From Nectonema munidae (taxonomy: Eukaryota > Nematomorpha > Nectonematoida > Nectonematidae): a stretch of DNA of 64,000 bases. Numbering within the stretch: the first letter of the stretch is position 1; each line of letters starts with the position of its first letter. A program made the position numbers and the translations under genes. Location of the stretch: positions 1 through 64,000 of the forward strand of contig JAUIRK010000789.1 in the NCBI GenBank assembly GCA_030549495.1. The letters are read 5' to 3'. Below the pieces are notes generated by a model that did not search any database, was not told the DNA's origin, and saw only the letters and a program-made list of their open reading frames with translations. Shown here one piece after another: positions 63,078 to 64,000 of the stretch.

Positions 63078-64000
63078 CTAAAATAAAGAAATATCCAAAT
63101 TAATATGAAAATGGGATAAGTTGGATCTATGTATAATGAAATAAAAACTAGGATTCGAAAGTGGTCATTCATCGGTAAAAATACTATGCAAAAGCACTGT
63201 TATTTTACATGAGCAAAGCGAAGATTATTATGTGCCTGAAATTGAAGAAAAAGTTGGAAAACTTCTTTACCGATAAATATGAATTTAAAAAAATTGTTAA
63301 CCAATAAATTTATTATAAAAAAAACCTCAAACGGTCACCTCTATTAACCGGTCACCTCTTTATTGCGGTCAGGTCAGTACAGTCTCAAAAAAATTAATTC
63401 TACTTTATAGGATTTTTACCTCTCAATTAAGGTCACCTCATTATTCAGACTAGGTCACTATTAGGCAGTCTGAAATAAAGAAAATACCTCTCAAATGCGG
63501 TCATAATATTTTTATCTCAGTTCCCATTCAACTCAAAATTGCATTTTTTCCTCAATAAAGTTTGTTTTTTTTATTTATAAAAAAAAATATATTAATTTTC
63601 TAAAGTTTTTTGTTCTTATATTGATGTTTTATTCGTTTCAAAAATAATTTTTAGAGTTTGTGTACAGAATTATATATTGTTTAAAAATGAATACCCTTAA
63701 ACTTAAACGTTGAACTAGTTAAAAATACTTTGTTCATTCTAATCTCTGTTAGAATTAGTTTTACCATGTGTAGATTATGTTTCCAGATTTCTATTTTTAT
63801 AACTGTCATTTTTTGTGTTTCAATTTTAAATAATGTTATTCTGAAAATTTTATTGATAATTTTTTTAAAAAAATATGAAATTAAAATTTAATTTGTGTCA
63901 AGTATTATTGTTTAAAGCTTTAGTATCAAGTGTGTATTAAGCATTGTGTATAAAAAGTGTTGATGCATGGTTTCTGTTTTTAAACTTTTCATAGAAGTCA
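63078..64000 (-). other. Upstream formin intron, repeat phrases
   Basis: The next formin exon is not found. At about 63325-63520 phrases such as CGGTCACCTCT, GGTCACCTC and ATGCGGTCA recur in both spacings and resemble the end region of a Tigger-like element. The rest is AT-rich. Confidence 0.45.

Noticed and set aside
63190-63235. Possible small upstream formin exon (acceptor ATTTCAG followed by AHNNLRFAH)
   Set aside because: It would be only about 27 nt and does not match the DID sequence expected before HSKVLEAL.

Overview
The window is animal nuclear DNA: intron-rich, about 30% GC and crowded with repeats. Evidence is a diaphanous-type formin split into at least 13 exons, a rhodopsin-like 7TM receptor gene, a tRNA-Pro(CGG) gene, and hAT, pogo/Tigger, Mutator-like, LINE and SINE-like relics. 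The repeat mix and a zinc-finger-like multicopy family (32481-34204) remind me of arthropods, perhaps a crustacean such as a caligid copepod. That species guess is inference only.

Layout. Positions 1 to about 20736 are one uninterrupted satellite: a roughly 77-bp monomer arranged as alternating A/B types in a roughly 153-bp dimer, running off the left edge and decaying at its right edge. From 20974 to about 38060 lies transposon-rich DNA: a TTAA-bounded MITE with ~105-bp inverted ends, a broken Tigger transposase, a deleted hAT, a 202-bp perfect fold-back, an intronless GPCR with unusually GC-rich codons, a decayed multicopy gene, a diverged MITE, a hAT tail, and a second tandem array (53-bp unit, 264-bp higher-order period) made from the inside of the same TTAA MITE.

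From 38305 to 63077, minus strand, runs the formin. Reading phases agree across every exon junction I propose, and domains come in the canonical order FH3/DID, short linker, FH1, FH2, DAD; the 5' exons (GTPase-binding part) lie beyond the window. One FH2 intron (42711-43449) has textbook U12-type AT-AC signals. Other introns hold a tRNA-Pro gene, a GC-balanced fossil that may be a non-retroviral virus copy, a Mutator-like element with a FLYWCH domain and long TIRs, two hAT relics, a Tigger-like relic, SINE-like pairs and small TTAA palindromic elements.

How the parts relate: the formin is a Rho-effector actin nucleator held inactive by DID-DAD contact; both halves of that switch are visible. 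The receptor and formin show no functional link. Most remaining sequence is explained by repeat turnover: two satellites at different scales, one of which can be traced to its MITE parent inside this window.
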